The notes under the pieces were generated by a model that made no database searches, was not told the DNA's origin, and saw only the letters and a list, made by a program, of their open reading frames with translations. From the NCBI RefSeq assembly GCF_004210375.1, contig NC_134833.1, positions 21,569,396-21,633,395 on the forward strand: a stretch of DNA of 64,000 nt, read 5' to 3'. This document shows, in pieces, positions 24,201 through 39,200 of this stretch. Origin of the DNA: Tachypleus tridentatus (Eukaryota; Arthropoda; Merostomata; Xiphosura; Limulidae). Each line of letters opens with the position of its first letter. Position 1 is the first letter of the stretch. The position numbers and the translations under genes were made by a program.

Positions 24201-27200
24201 TAGATGAAATGCTGATTTACACGTCTTTCTACAAGGGTGTGATAAAATTGTTTGCTGTTGTTATAAGGCCCGGCATGGCCAGGTGATTAGGGGTCTCAAC
24301 CCGTAACCTTGGGATCGCGATTTTGAATCCCCATCACACCAGACATGATTGCATTTTCATCCGTGAGGGCATTATAAAGTGACGGTTATTCTCAATATTT
24401 GTTGGTAAAAGAGTAGCCCAAGAGTAGACAGTAAATGGTGATAATTAGCTGCCTTCCTTTTAGTCTTACACTGCTAAATTAGGTAAGACTAACGCAAATA
24501 ACCCTCGTGTAATTTTGCGCGAAATTCAAACCAGAAACTTACGAACTGTTAGGATTATACAGACCTATAGTCTCTTTATTTTTAGTTCAACATATGACCT
24601 ACAGATACAAGTACAAGTAATATAAATATTTATAAATTGGATTGTATAAAAACAGTTTGAAATTATTTAAAATTGAAATAAGAAAGAATTATCATTTACT
24701 GAATATCTCTGCGGTCCAGCTGTTGGGAATAAGTGTTAGAGTACATTTTGAACTACTTATCTGTAATTTGCTGTCGTAACTTAAAAGAACTTAACCCTAA
24801 TTAAGCATAATAAATTACTATTAGAATTTCTAAAGAGTTGAATGTATCAATGGTTGGAGTATCCGTATTAAGGAGTTAATTTCATTTCAGAAGAAGAGCT
24901 GAAATCGACACCACTTGGCCCAGCATGGCTAAGCACGTTAAGGCGTGCGACTCGTAATCTGAGGGTCGCGGGTTCTCATCCCTGTCGCGCCAAACATGCT
25001 CGCCCTTTCAGCCGTGAGGGCGTTATAATGTGACGGTCAATTTCACTCTTCGTTGGTAAAAGAGTAGCCCAATAATTGACGGTGGGTGTTGATGACTAGC
25101 TGCCTTCCCTCTAGTCTTACACTGCTAAATTAGGGACGGCTAGCGCAGATAGCCCTCGTGTAGCTTTGTGCGAAATTCCAAAAAACAAACAAACAAACAT
25201 CGACACCACTTAACCAAACCGTGAGTAATAGTAACAACAGTTTCAATGTTCACTGTTATAGTAGCCCGTAAATGTAATGATTTAATTGTTAATTGTCAAC
25301 TCAACAGAATCTGCAAATTTATTTGAGGTGCTGCGTGTTAACAAACTTCTTGAGTAAACGTATGTTCGTCGTAAGCACGTTACGTATTGTCAAATTAAGG
25401 AGCTAACATTTGTGTAACATTAAGCTCAACTTACCGTAAGGGTGCTCCCCTTTAGCATGCGAATGTAATTAACCTACCATGTATAATAATTTCTTGATAA
25501 ATGCCCTGTATAATCATTACCTAGATCTGAAGTTAACAAAAGAAGTGGTTCCCCAGTCTGTGATGGTAGCCAAGAACCCTGTATAATTATTACCTGGTTT
25601 TCTATTTACCGAAAGAAGTGGTACCCTAGCCTTTTATGATGGCCAAGAACTCCGTATAATTATTTACCTGGACATCTACTTACTGAAATAAGTGGTCTCC
25701 TAGCCTGTGATGGTAGCCAAAAATCCTGTATAATCATTACCTGGTTCACTAGTTAACGAAAGAAGTGTACCCTAGCCTTTTATGATGGCCAAGAACTCCG
25801 TATGATCATTACCTGGACATCTACTTACTGAAATAAGTGGTCTTCTAGCCTGTGATGGTAGCCGAAAATCCTGTATAATCATAACCTGGTTCTCTACTTA
25901 CCGAAAGAAGTGGTTCCCCAGCCTGTGATGGTAGCCAAGAACCCTGTATAATCATTTCCCGGTTCAGGCAAGCATATTGGGCGAACGAAGGAACTGTACT
26001 GCACAAGGCGAACAAGTTTTAACAGACAAGCATCATAATAATGGGTCCTCGGGTTATAATTTGGGTGAAACTTGATTTCCTTCACATCTATATCCTCATG
26101 AACTCCGTCGTCCGTCTGATTAAAGTCGTACTCACCAAGTCGTACTTTAATTTCTTTGGACGCCAATCTGAAAATCATGTAGAGTAACATTCATAATCTC
26201 AAACACTCAGTGTAGTTCAGTACTGTAATACAATGTTTTTAATGTTAATCCTCACCCAAACTCAACAGTAGTTCAGTACTGTAATACAATGTTTTTAATG
26301 TTAATCCTCACCCAAACTCAACAGTAGTTCAGTACTGTAATACAATGTTTTAATGTTAATTTTCACCCAAACTCAACAGTAGTTCAGTACTGTAATACAA
26401 TGTTTTAATGTTAATCCTCACCCAAGCTCAACAGTAGTTCAGTACTGTAATACAATGTTTTTAATGTTAATCCTCACCCAAACTCAACAGTAGTTCAGTA
26501 CTGTAATACAATGTTTTTAATGTTAATTTTCACCCAAACTCAACAGTAGTTCAGAACTGTAATACAATGTTTTTAATGTTAATCCTCACCCAAGCTCAAC
26601 AGTAGTTCAGTACTGTAATACAATGTTTTTAATGTTAATCCTCACCGAAACTCAACAGTAGTTCAGTACTGTAATACAATGTTTTTAATGTTAATCCTCA
26701 CCGAAACTCAACAGTAGTTCAGTACTGTAATACAATGTTTTCAAAGTTAATCCTTACCAAACTCATGTTTATCTCCTTAACTTAACCTGCAGTAAATAAA
26801 TCATGTGCAATATGTCTTTTTACAATTTATCTCACTGAAACTACTCACTCAAAAAATGTGTGGCATGATATTCTGGTGTTTATTTCTTTAAATATGTCTA
26901 GAGTAACTAAAACATGTGTGATGTGTCATTAAGATGTTTATGTCATAAATTATACCTACAGTAGTTTAACATGTGTGGTATATTAAGGTGTTTATCTTAT
27001 TAATTATAGTTACAGTAACTAAAATATATGTGGTATGTTATTAAGGTGTTTATCTCATTAAATACTCCATGTAACAAAATTTTTACTTTTTCTTGTTCCT
27101 GGACAGAAAGTGTTATTTCCCATTTGCTCATGCCTAAAGTAAATGAAAAAGACCTATTTCTCTCTTCAAACTTTGCTTTTTTGACGTGGGAGCTTATAAC

Positions 27201-30200
27201 GAAAACATGATGGAAGACAATATTTGGAGGCTGATACGTGAAAGTGATTTACATTATAGTCGCAAATCTCGAAAAACAACTCACTTCTAAATATTTTTGT
27301 TCAATTTTGTATAACTTCAGTATAAATTCATGTAAATTTTGACTCATATTAAGAAATAACACATACTATCCAGGAACAAAATTTGTGTTACATAGTGTTA
27401 TACTTATAGTACCTAAAACATGTGGGGTATGTTATTAAGGTGTTTATCTCATTAATTATACCTACAGTAACTAAACCGCTTGTGGTATGTTATCAAAATG
27501 TTTATCTTATTAATTATCCTTACAGTAATTTAACATATGTGGTACGTTATTAAGGTGTTTTATCATTAATTGTACTTACAGTAACTAAAAAATGTGTGAA
27601 ATGTTATTAATGTGTTTATCTCATTTCGTATACTTACAGTAATTAAACATATGTGGTATGTTAATAAAGTGTTATTTCATTAATTGTATTTACAGTGACT
27701 AAAACATATCTCACATATTACCAAGTTGTATATCTCATTAATTATACTTACAGGAATTTAACATGTGTGGTATGTTATTAAAGGTGAATTTTACACGAAA
27801 AAAGAAAACTTTGCAGTCAAAAGAACTACTTATACTGATTAATTTTGCAGGTTTACATTTTTTATAAAAATATGTGCTAATAAATAAAACATAGAACTTG
27901 GAGCAGAAAGAGCCCTTTTCGAGCGGCAATCCGAACGTTTAAGTTTTACGTTTGCCGCTAGGAAAAGTACTGTGACGTAATAGTTGCCAAACAAACCGCC
28001 AACGCCAGCGCGTTGAATGTAAATAAACATGGCCAGTGCACACGGAGAAACAGAGGCGGAGTCTGTTTTGACTTTGTGTTCTGAACAGTGTCAAGTAGCG
28101 CCATATCAATTCGAACCTACTTTGAACGAACCTAGAACAGTTACTTTTGATACAGATCTGACAAGTTCTAGTGATGAGGACAGTTCCACGAGCGAGAGTA
28201 GCGGAACTGTGAGTGATACTGATAGCGCCCAGGCCGGTTACGAGTCGGTCATACTTTCAGTGGAAGAATGGTAAGCCTAAGTCATGACAACAAATATGGT
28301 CTGTATTATTTCACGTGCAATTTTAAGCATCTAGAAACCTGTCTGGTGTTTATAAGTTATTAGTATCACAGACTGGGTTTTATTTGTTTATACTTTGCCG
28401 ACTATGGTAACTAATACTCGGCCCTTCCACAATCATTGTACAGGGTATTTACGACTCGTAACAAAATTAATATCAATTATACGTCATAATTCTGTCTATA
28501 AAATCAAACCAGACGTAGCAGTCTGAATATTTAATTTAATATTTACCATAAATCTATAATTTATATGGCATATTCCGTATGTTTGTGCGAGGTGTACGAT
28601 CCTGTCCACTGCCGATGGTTGTTTCAGTCTCAAACTGTCTGGCTTGAAACCCACGGAATCCAAAACAGTGGGGTCCAACACAAAACATGAGCGTTGAAAG
28701 TGATCTTGACAAATCTATGCATGGTGTGAAGGAGTCCAGTTCTTCATATTGACCATCCGCACCCACAGTCGCCACCTTGCCGGTTCCTTCTCCTTGCACG
28801 GAAACGAAAAGAAGCTTTTGCCCGATGCCGAAACGTTTTTACAACCACAAGCAACGCAGTAAATCATGTTATCATAAAACAAACATAAAGTAGCAATATC
28901 AAGACAAAAATAGTCTCACAAAGTATGTAATCCGAAAAAAACACCGATAGATTTGCATAAAACACCAGCACTAAAAGGAGCAAAATGGTCGGCGCTCAAC
29001 GAAGCGTGTTTGGCAACTATTACGTCATAGATGTAAAACGTCACGTAAAACAGCCGAACGACCGAGAAGAACTTGAGTTCGAAGACCTGCATATTTTGTT
29101 TTATTTTTTACTCAAAAACTAAAGTGTTTAAAAATATAGCAACCACACAAAAATTATACCTAACCAAAGTACAGTTTCTGAGGCAGTTATTAACTTTGTT
29201 GAAAATTCACCTTTAAGTAGTTTATCTCATTAATTATACTTATAGTAATTTACCATGTATGGTATGTTATTCAGGGGTTTAACTCATTAATTGTGCTTAC
29301 AGTAACTAAAATATGTGTGTTAGTTATTAATGTGTTTATCTCATTAAATATACTTACGGTAATTTAACATGTGTGGTATTCTACCAAGGTGTTTGTCTTA
29401 TTAATTATACTTACGGTAATTTAACATGTGTGGTATATTATTAATGTGTATCTCATTAAGTATACTTACAGTAGTTTAACATGTGTGGTATATTACCAAG
29501 GTGTTTGTCTCATTAATTATACTTACACATAACTAAAACATGTGTGGTATGTTATTAATGTGTATCTCATTAAGTATACTTACAGTAGTTTAACATGTGT
29601 GGTATATTACCAAGGTGTTTGTCTTATTAATTATACTTACACATAACTAAAACATGTGTGGTATGTTATTAATGTGTATCTCATTAAGAAAACTTACAGT
29701 AGTTTAACATGTGTGGTATATTACCAAGGTGTTTGTCTTATTAATTATACTTACACATAACTAAAACATGTGTGGTATGTTATTAATGTGTATCTCATTA
29801 AGTATACTTACAGTAGTTTAACATGTGTGGTATATTACCAAGGTGTTTGTCTTATTAATTATACTTACACATAACTAAAACATGTGTGGTATGTTATTAA
29901 TGTGTATCTCATTAAGTATACTTACAGTAGTTTAACATGTGTGGTATATTACCAAGGTGTTTGTCTTATTAATTATACTTACACATAACTAAAACATGTG
30001 TGGTATGTTATTAATGTGTATCTCATTAAGTATACTTACAGTAGTTTAACATGTGTGGTATATTACCAAGGTGTTTGTCTTATTAATTATACTTACACAT
30101 AACTAAAACATGTGTGGTATGTTATTAATGTGTATCTCATTAAGTATACTTACAGTAGTTTAACATGTGTGGTATATTACCAAGGTGTTTGTCTTATTAA

Positions 30201-33200
30201 TTATACTTACACATAACTAAAACATGTGTGGTATGTTATTAATGTGTATCTCATTAAGTATACTTACAGTAGTTTAACATGTGTGGTATATTACCAAGGT
30301 GTTTGTCTTATTAATTATACTTACACATAACTAAAACATGTGTGGTATGTTATTAATGTGTATCTCATTAAGTATACTTACAGTAGTTTAACATGTGTGG
30401 TATATTACCAAGGTGTTTGTCTTATTAATTATACTTACACATAACTAAAACATGTGTGGTATGTTATTAATGTGTATCTCATTAAGTATACTTACAGTAG
30501 TTTAACATGTGTGGTATATTACCAAGGTGTTTGTCTTATTAATTATACTTACACATAACTAAAACATGTGTGGTATGTTATTAATGTGTATCTCATTAAG
30601 TATACTTACAGTAGTTTAACATGTGTGGTATATTACCAAGGTGTTTGTCTTATTAATTATACTTACACATAACTAAAACATGTGTGGTATGTTATTAATG
30701 TGTATCTCATTAAGTATACTTACAGTAGTTTAACATGTGTGGTATATTACCAAGGTGTTTGTCTTATTAATTATACTTACACATAACTAAAACATGTGTG
30801 GTATGTTATTAATGTGTATCTCATTAAGTATACTTACAGTAGTTTAACATGTGTGGTATATTACCAAGGTGTTTGTCTCATTAAGTATACTTACAGTAGT
30901 TTAACATGTGTGGTATATTATCAAGGTGTTTATCTCATTAAGTATACTTACAGTAGTTTAACTTCTGTGGTATGTCATCAAGGTGTTTATCTCATTAAGT
31001 ACACTTACAGTAGTTTAACATGTGTGGTATATTACCAAGGTGTTTGTCTTATTAATTATACTTACACATAACTAAAACATGTGTGGTATGTTATTAATGT
31101 GTATCTCATTAAGTATACTTACAGTAGTTTAACATGTATGGTATATTACCAAGGTGTTTGTGTTATTAATTATACTTACACATAACTAAAACATGTGTGG
31201 TATGTTATTAATGTGTATCTCATTAAGTATACTTACAGTAGTTTAACATGTGTGGTATATTACCAAGGTGTTTGTCTTATTAATTATACTTACACATAAC
31301 TAAAACATGTGTGGTATGTTATTAATGTGTATCTCATTAAGTATACTTACAGTAGTTTAACATGTGTGGTATATTACCAAGGTGTTTGTCTTATTAATTA
31401 TACTTACACATAACTAAAACATGTGTGGTATGTTATTAATGTGTATCTCATTAAGTATACTTACAGTAGTTTAACATGTGTGGTATATTACCAAGGTGTT
31501 TGTCTTATTAATTATACTTACACATAACTAAAACATGTGTGGTATGTTATTAATGTGTATCTCATTAAGTATACTTACAGTAGTTTAACATGTGTGGTAT
31601 ATTACCAAAGTGTTTGTCATATTAATTATACTTACACATAACTAAAACATGTGTGGTATGTTATTAATGTGTATCTCATTAAGTATACTTACAGTAGTTT
31701 AACATGTGTGGTATATTACCAAGGTGTTTGTCTTATTAATTATACTTACACATAACTAAAACATGTGTGGTATGTTATTAATGTGTATCTCATTAAGTAT
31801 ACTTACAGTAGTTTAACATGTGTGGTATATTACCAAGGTGTTTGTCTTATTAATTATACTTACACATAACTAAAACATGTGTGGTATGTTATTAATGTGT
31901 ATCTCATTAAGTATACTTACAGTAGTTTAACATGTGTGGTATATTACCAAGGTGTTTGTCTCATTAAGTATACTTACAGTAGTTTAACATGTGTGGTATA
32001 TTATCAAGGTGTTTATCTCATTAAGTATACTTACAGTAGTTTAACTTCTGTGGTATGTCATCAAGGTGTTTATCTCATTAAGTACATTTACAGTAGTTTA
32101 ACATGTGTGGTATATTACCAAGGTGTTTGTCTTATTAATTATACTTACACATAACTAAAACATGTGTGGTATGTTATTAATGTGTATCTCATTAAGTATA
32201 CTTACAGTAGTTTAACATGTATGGTATATTACCAAGGTGTTTGTCTTATTAATTATACTTACACATAACTAAAACATGTGTGGTATGTTATTAATGTGTA
32301 TCTCATTAAGTATACTTACAGTAGTTTAACATGTGTGGTATATTACCAAGGTGTTTGTCTTATTAATTATACTTACACATAACTAAAACATGTGTGGTAT
32401 GTTATTATTTTGTGTATCTCATTAAGTATACTTACAGTAGTTTAACATGTGTGGTATATTACCAAAATGTTTGTCTTATTAATTATACTTACACATAACT
32501 AAAACATGTGTGGTATGTTATTAATGTGTATCTCATTAAGTATACTTACAGTAGTTTAACATGTGTGGTATATTACCAAGGTGTTTGTCTTATTAATTAT
32601 ACTTACACATAACTAAAACATGTGTGGTATGTTATTAATGTGTATCTCATTAAGTATACTTACAGTAGTTTAACATGTGTGGTATATTACCAAGGTGTTT
32701 GTCTTATTAATTATACTTACACATAACTAAAACATGTGTGGTATGTTATTAATGTGTATCTCATTAAGTATACTTACAGTAGTTTAACATGTGTGGTATA
32801 TTACCAAGGTGTTTGTCTTATTAATTATACTTACACATAACTAAAACATGTGTGGTATGTTATTAATGTGTATCTCATTAAGTATACTTACAGTAGTTTA
32901 ACATGTGTGGTATATTACCAAGGTGTTTGTCTTATTAATTATACTTACACATAACTAAAACATGTGTGGTATGTTATTAATGTGTATCTCATTAAGTATA
33001 CTTACAGTAGTTTAACATGTGTGGTATATTACCAAGGTGTTTGTCTTATTAATTATACTTACAGTATAACTAAAACATGTGTGGTATGTTATTAATGTGT
33101 ATCTCATTAAGTATACTTACAGTAGTTTAACATGTGTGGTATATTACCAAGGTGTTTGTCTTATTAATTATACTTACACATAACTAAAACATGTGTGGTA

Positions 33201-36200
33201 TGTTATTAATGTGTATCTCATTAAGTATACTTACAGTAGTTTAACATGTGTGGTATATTACCAAGGTGTTTGTCTTATTAATTATACTTACACATAACTA
33301 AAACATGTGTGGTATGTTATTAATGTGTATCTCATTAAGTATACTTACAGTAGTTTAACATGTGTGGTATATTACCAAGGTGTTTGTCTTATTAATTATA
33401 CTTACACATAACTAAAACATGTGTGGTATGTTATTAATGTGTATCTCATTAAGTATACTTACAGTAGTTTAACATGTGTGGTATATTACCAAGGTGTTTG
33501 TCTTATTAATTATACTTACACATAACTAAAACATGTGTGGTATGTTATTAATGTGTATCTCATTAAGTATACTTACAGTAGTTTAACATGTGTGGTATAT
33601 TACCAAGGTGTTTGTCTTATTAATTATACTTACACATAACTAAAACATGTGTGGTATGTTATTAATGTGTATCTCATTAAGTATACTTACAGTAGTTTAA
33701 CATGTGTGGTATATTACCAAGGTGTTTGTCTTATTAATTATACTTACACATAACTAAAACATGTGTGGTATGTTATTAATGTGTATCTCATTAAGTATAC
33801 TTACAGTAGTTTAACATGTGTGGTATATTACCAAGGTGTTTGTCTTATTAATTATACTTACACATAACTAAAACATGTGTGGTATGTTATTAATGTGTAT
33901 CTCATTAAGTATACTTACAGTAGTTTAACATGTGTGGTATATTACCAAGGTGTTTGTCTTATTAATTATACTTACACATAACTAAAACATGTGTGGTATG
34001 TTATTAATGTGTATCTCATTAAGTATACTTACAGTAGTTTAACATGTGTGGTATATTACCAAGGTGTTTGTCTTATTAATTATACTTACACATAACTAAA
34101 ACATGTGTGGTATGTTATTAATGTGTATCTCATTAAGTATACTTACAGTAGTTTAACATGTGTGGTATATTACCAAGGTGTTTGTCTTATTAATTATACT
34201 TACACATAACTAAAACATGTGTGGTATGTTATTAATGTGTATCTCATTAAGTATACTTACAGTAGTTTAACATGTGTGGTATATTACCAAGGTGTTTGTC
34301 TTATTAATTATACTTACACATAACTAAAACATGTGTGGTATGTTATTAATGTGTATCTCATTAAGTATACTTACAGTAGTTTAACATGTGTGGTATATTA
34401 CCAAGGTGTTTGTCTTATTAATTATACTTACACATAACTAAAACATGTGTGGTATGTTATTAATGTGTATCTCATTAAGTATACTTACAGTAGTTTAACA
34501 TGTGTGGTATATTACCAAGGTGTTTGTCTTATTAATTATACTTACACATAACTAAAACATGTGTGGTATGTTATTAATGTGTATCTCATTAAGTATACTT
34601 ACAGTAGTTTAACATGTGTGGTATATTACCAAGGTGTTTGTCTTATTAATTATACTTACACATAACTAAAACATGTGTGGTATGTTATTAATGTGTATCT
34701 CATTAAGTATACTTACAGTAGTTTAACATGTGTGGTATATTACCAAGGTGTTTGTCTTATTAATTATACTTACACATAACTAAAACATGTGTGGTATGTT
34801 ATTAATGTGTATCTCATTAAGTTTGTCTCATACTTACAGTAGTTTAACATGTGTGGTATATTACCAAGGTGTTTGTCTTATTAATTATACTTACACATAA
34901 CTAAAACATGTGTGGTATGTTATTAATGTGTATCTCATTAAGTATACTTACAGTAGTTTAACATGTGTGGTATATTACCAAGGTGTTTGTCTTATTAATT
35001 ATACTTACACATAACTAAAACATGTGTGGTATGTTATTAATGTGTATCTCATTAAGTATACTTACAGTAGTTTAACATGTGTGGTATATTACCAAGGTGT
35101 TTGTCTTATTAATTATACTTACACATAACTAAAACATGTGTGGTATGTTATTAATGTGTATCTCATTAAGTATACTTACAGTAGTTTAACATGTGTGGTA
35201 TATTACCAAGGTGTTTGTCTTATTAATTATACTTACACATAACTAAAACATGTGTGGTATGTTATTAATGTGTATCTCATTAAGTATACTTACAGTAGTT
35301 TAACATGTGTGGTATATTACCAAGGTGTTTGTCTTATTAATTATACTTACACATAACTAAAACATGTGTGGTATGTTATTAATGTGTATCTCATTAAGTA
35401 TACTTACAGTAGTTTAACATGTGTGGTATATTACCAAGGTGTTTGTCTTATTAATTATACTTACACATAACTAAAACATGTGTGGTATGTTATTAATGTG
35501 TATCTCATTAAGTATACTTACAGTAGTTTAACATGTGTGGTATATTACCAAGGTGTTTGTCTTATTAATTATACTTACACATAACTAAAACATGTGTGGT
35601 ATGTTATTAATGTGTATCTCATTAAGTATACTTACAGTAGTTTAACATGTGTGGTATATTACCAAGGTGTTTGTCTTATTAATTATACTTACACATAACT
35701 AAAACATGTGTGGTATGTTATTAATGTGTATCTCATTAAGTATACTTACAGTAGTTTAACATGTGTGGTATATTACCAAGGTGTTTGTCTTATTAATTAT
35801 ACTTACACATAACTAAAACATGTGTGGTATGTTATTAATGTGTATCTCATTAAGTATACTTACAGTAGTTTAACATGTGTGGTATATTACCAAGGTGTTT
35901 GTCTTATTAATTATACTTACACATAACTAAAACATGTGTGGTATGTTATTAATGTGTATCTCATTAAGTATACTTACAGTAGTTTAACATGTGTGGTATA
36001 TTACCAAGGTGTTTGTCTTATTAATTATACTTACACATAACTAAAACATGTGTGGTATGTTATTAATGTGTATCTCATTAAGTATACTTACAGTAGTTTA
36101 ACATGTGTGGTATATTACCAAGGTGTTTGTCTTATTAATTATACTTACACATAACTAAAACATGTGTGGTATGTTATTAATGTGTATCTCATTAAGTATA

Positions 36201-39200
36201 CTTACAGTAGTTTAACATGTGTGGTATATTACCAAGGTGTTTGTCTTATTAATTATACTTACACATAACTAAAACATGTGTGGTATGTTATTAATGTGTA
36301 TCTCATTAAGTATACTTACAGTAGTTTAACATGTGTGGTATATTACCAAGGTGTTTGTCTTATTAATTATACTTACACATAACTAAAACATGTGTGGTAT
36401 GTTATTAATGTGTATCTCATTAAGTATACTTACAGTAGTTTAACATGTGTGGTATATTACCAAGGTGTTTGTCTTATTAATTATACTTACACATAACTAA
36501 AACATGTGTGGTATGTTATTAATGTGTATCTCATTAAGTATACTTACAGTAGTTTAACATGTGTGGTATATTACCAAGGTGTTTGTCTTATTAATTATAC
36601 TTACACATAACTAAAACATGTGTGGTATGTTATTAATGTGTATCTCATTAAGTATACTTACAGTAGTTTAACATGTGTGGTATATTACCAAGGTGTTTGT
36701 CTTATTAATTATACTTACACATAACTAAAACATGTGTGGTATGTTATTAATGTGTATCTCATTAAGTATACTTACAGTAGTTTAACATGTGTGGTATATT
36801 ACCAAGGTGTTTGTCTTATTAATTATACTTACACATAACTAAAACATGTGTGGTATGTTATTAATGTGTATCTCATTAAGTATACTTACAGTAGTTTAAC
36901 ATGTGTGGTATATTACCAAGGTGTTTGTCTTATTAATTATACTTACACATAACTAAAACATGTGTGGTATGTTATTAATGTGTATCTCATTAAGTATACT
37001 TACAGTAGTTTAACATGTGTGGTATATTACCAAGGTGTTTGTCTTATTAATTATACTTACACATAACTAAAACATGTGTGGTATGTTATTAATGTGTATC
37101 TCATTAAGTATACTTACAGTAGTTTAACATGTGTGGTATATTACCAAGGTGTTTGTCTTATTAATTATACTTACACATAACTAAAACATGTGTGGTATGT
37201 TATTAATGTGTATCTCATTAAGTATACTTACAGTAGTTTAACATGTGTGGTATATTACCAAGGTGTTTGTCTTATTAATTATACTTACACATAACTAAAA
37301 CATGTGTGGTATGTTATTAATGTGTATCTCATTAAGTATACTTACAGTAGTTTAACATGTGTGGTATATTACCAAGGTGTTTGTCTTATTAATTATACTT
37401 ACACATAACTAAAACATGTGTGGTATGTTATTAATGTGTATCTCATTAAGTATACTTACAGTAGTTTAACATGTGTGGTATATTACCAAGGTGTTTGTCT
37501 TATTAATTATACTTACACATAAGTTAAAACATGTGTGGTATGTTATTAAGGTGTGTATCTCATTAAGTATACTTACAGTAGTTTAACATGTGTGGTATAT
37601 TACCAAGGTGTTTGTCTTATTAATTATACTTACACATAACTAAAACATGTGTGGTATGTTATTAATGTGTATCTCATTAAGTATACTTACAGTAGTTTAA
37701 CATGTGTGGTATATTACCAAGGTGTTTGTCTTATTAATTATACTTACACATAACTAAAACATGTGTGGTATGTTATTAATGTGTATCTCATTAAGTATAC
37801 TTACAGTAGTTTAACATGTGTGGTATATTACCAAGGTGTTTGGTATCTTATTAATTATACTTACACAGTAGTTTAACATGTGTGGTATGTTATTAATGTG
37901 TATCTCATTAAGTATACTTACAGTAGTTTAACATGTGTGGTATATTACCAAGGTGTTTGTCTCATTAATTATACTTACAGTAGTTTAACATGTGTGGTAT
38001 GTTACCAAGGTGTTTATCTCATTAAGTATACTTACAGTAGTTTAACATGTGTGGTATATTACCAAGGTGTTTGTCTTATTAATTATACTTACACATAAGT
38101 AAAACATGTGTGGTATGTTATTAAGGTGTTTATCTCATTAAGTATACTTACAGTAGTTTAACATGTGTGGTATATTACCAAGGTGTTTGTCTTATTAATT
38201 ATACTTACACATAACTAAAACATGTGTGGTATGTTATTAATGTGTATCTCATTAAGTATACTTACAGTAGTTTAACATGTGTGGTATATTACCAAGGTGT
38301 TTGTCTTATTAATTATACTTACACATAACTAAAACATGTGTGGTATGTTATTAATGTGTATCTCATTAAGTATACTTACAGTAGTTTAACATGTGTGGTA
38401 TATTACCAAGGTGTTTGTCTTATTAATTATACTTACACATAACTAAAACATGTGTGGTATGTTATTAATGTGTATCTCATTAAGTATACTTACAGTAGTT
38501 TAACATGTGTGGTATATTACCAAGGTGTTTGTCTTATTAATTATACTTACACATAACTAAAACATGTGTGGTATGTTATTAATGTGTATCTCATTAAGTA
38601 TACTTACAGTAGTTTAACATGTGTGGTATATTACCAAGGTGTTTGTCTTATTAATTATACTTACACATAACTAAAACATGTGTGGTATGTTATTAATGTG
38701 TATCTCATTAAGTATACTTACAGTAGTTTAACATGTGTGGTATATTACCAAGGTGTTTGTCTTATTAATTATACTTACACATAACTAAAACATGTGTGGT
38801 ATGTTATTAATGTGTATCTCATTAAGTATACTTACAGTAGTTTAACATGTGTGGTATATTACCAAGGTGTTTGTCTTATTAATTATACTTACACATAACT
38901 AAAACATGTGTGGTATGTTATTAATGTGTATCTCATTAAGTATACTTACAGTAGTTTAACATGTGTGGTATATTACCAAGGTGTTTGTCTTATTAATTAT
39001 ACTTACACATAACTAAAACATGTGTGGTATGTTATTAATGTATCTCATTAAGTATACTTACAGTAGTTTAACATGTGTGGTATATTACCAAGGTGTTTGT
39101 CTTATTAATTATACTTACACATAACTAAAACATGTGTGGTATGTTATTAATGTGTATCTCATTAAGTATACTTACAGTAGTTTAACATGTGTGGTATATT

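Larger units (their letters stand above)
21682..25901 (-). other. Gene B intron 5
   Basis: 4.2-kb GT-AG intron, phase 1. Holds a second-family SINE fragment, the 46-bp array, three tRNA-like SINEs, a Tc1 relic and the exon-derived 73-bp array. No other coding sequence was found. Confidence 0.8.
27786..29208. mobile_element. Kolobok-like DNA transposon derivative
   Basis: About 1.42 kb with terminal inverted repeats aggtgaatttt (27786) and aaaattcacct (ending 29208), both flanked by ttaa. Subterminal repeats also mirror each other: tgacgtaatagttgccaaac (about 27973) returns inverted as gtttggcaactattacgtca (about 29008). The element split the satellite, whose phase resumes with gtttatctcattaattatac. 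TTAA target plus a THAP-domain fragment fits the Kolobok superfamily as I know it. There is no full transposase, so it is non-autonomous. Confidence 0.8.
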
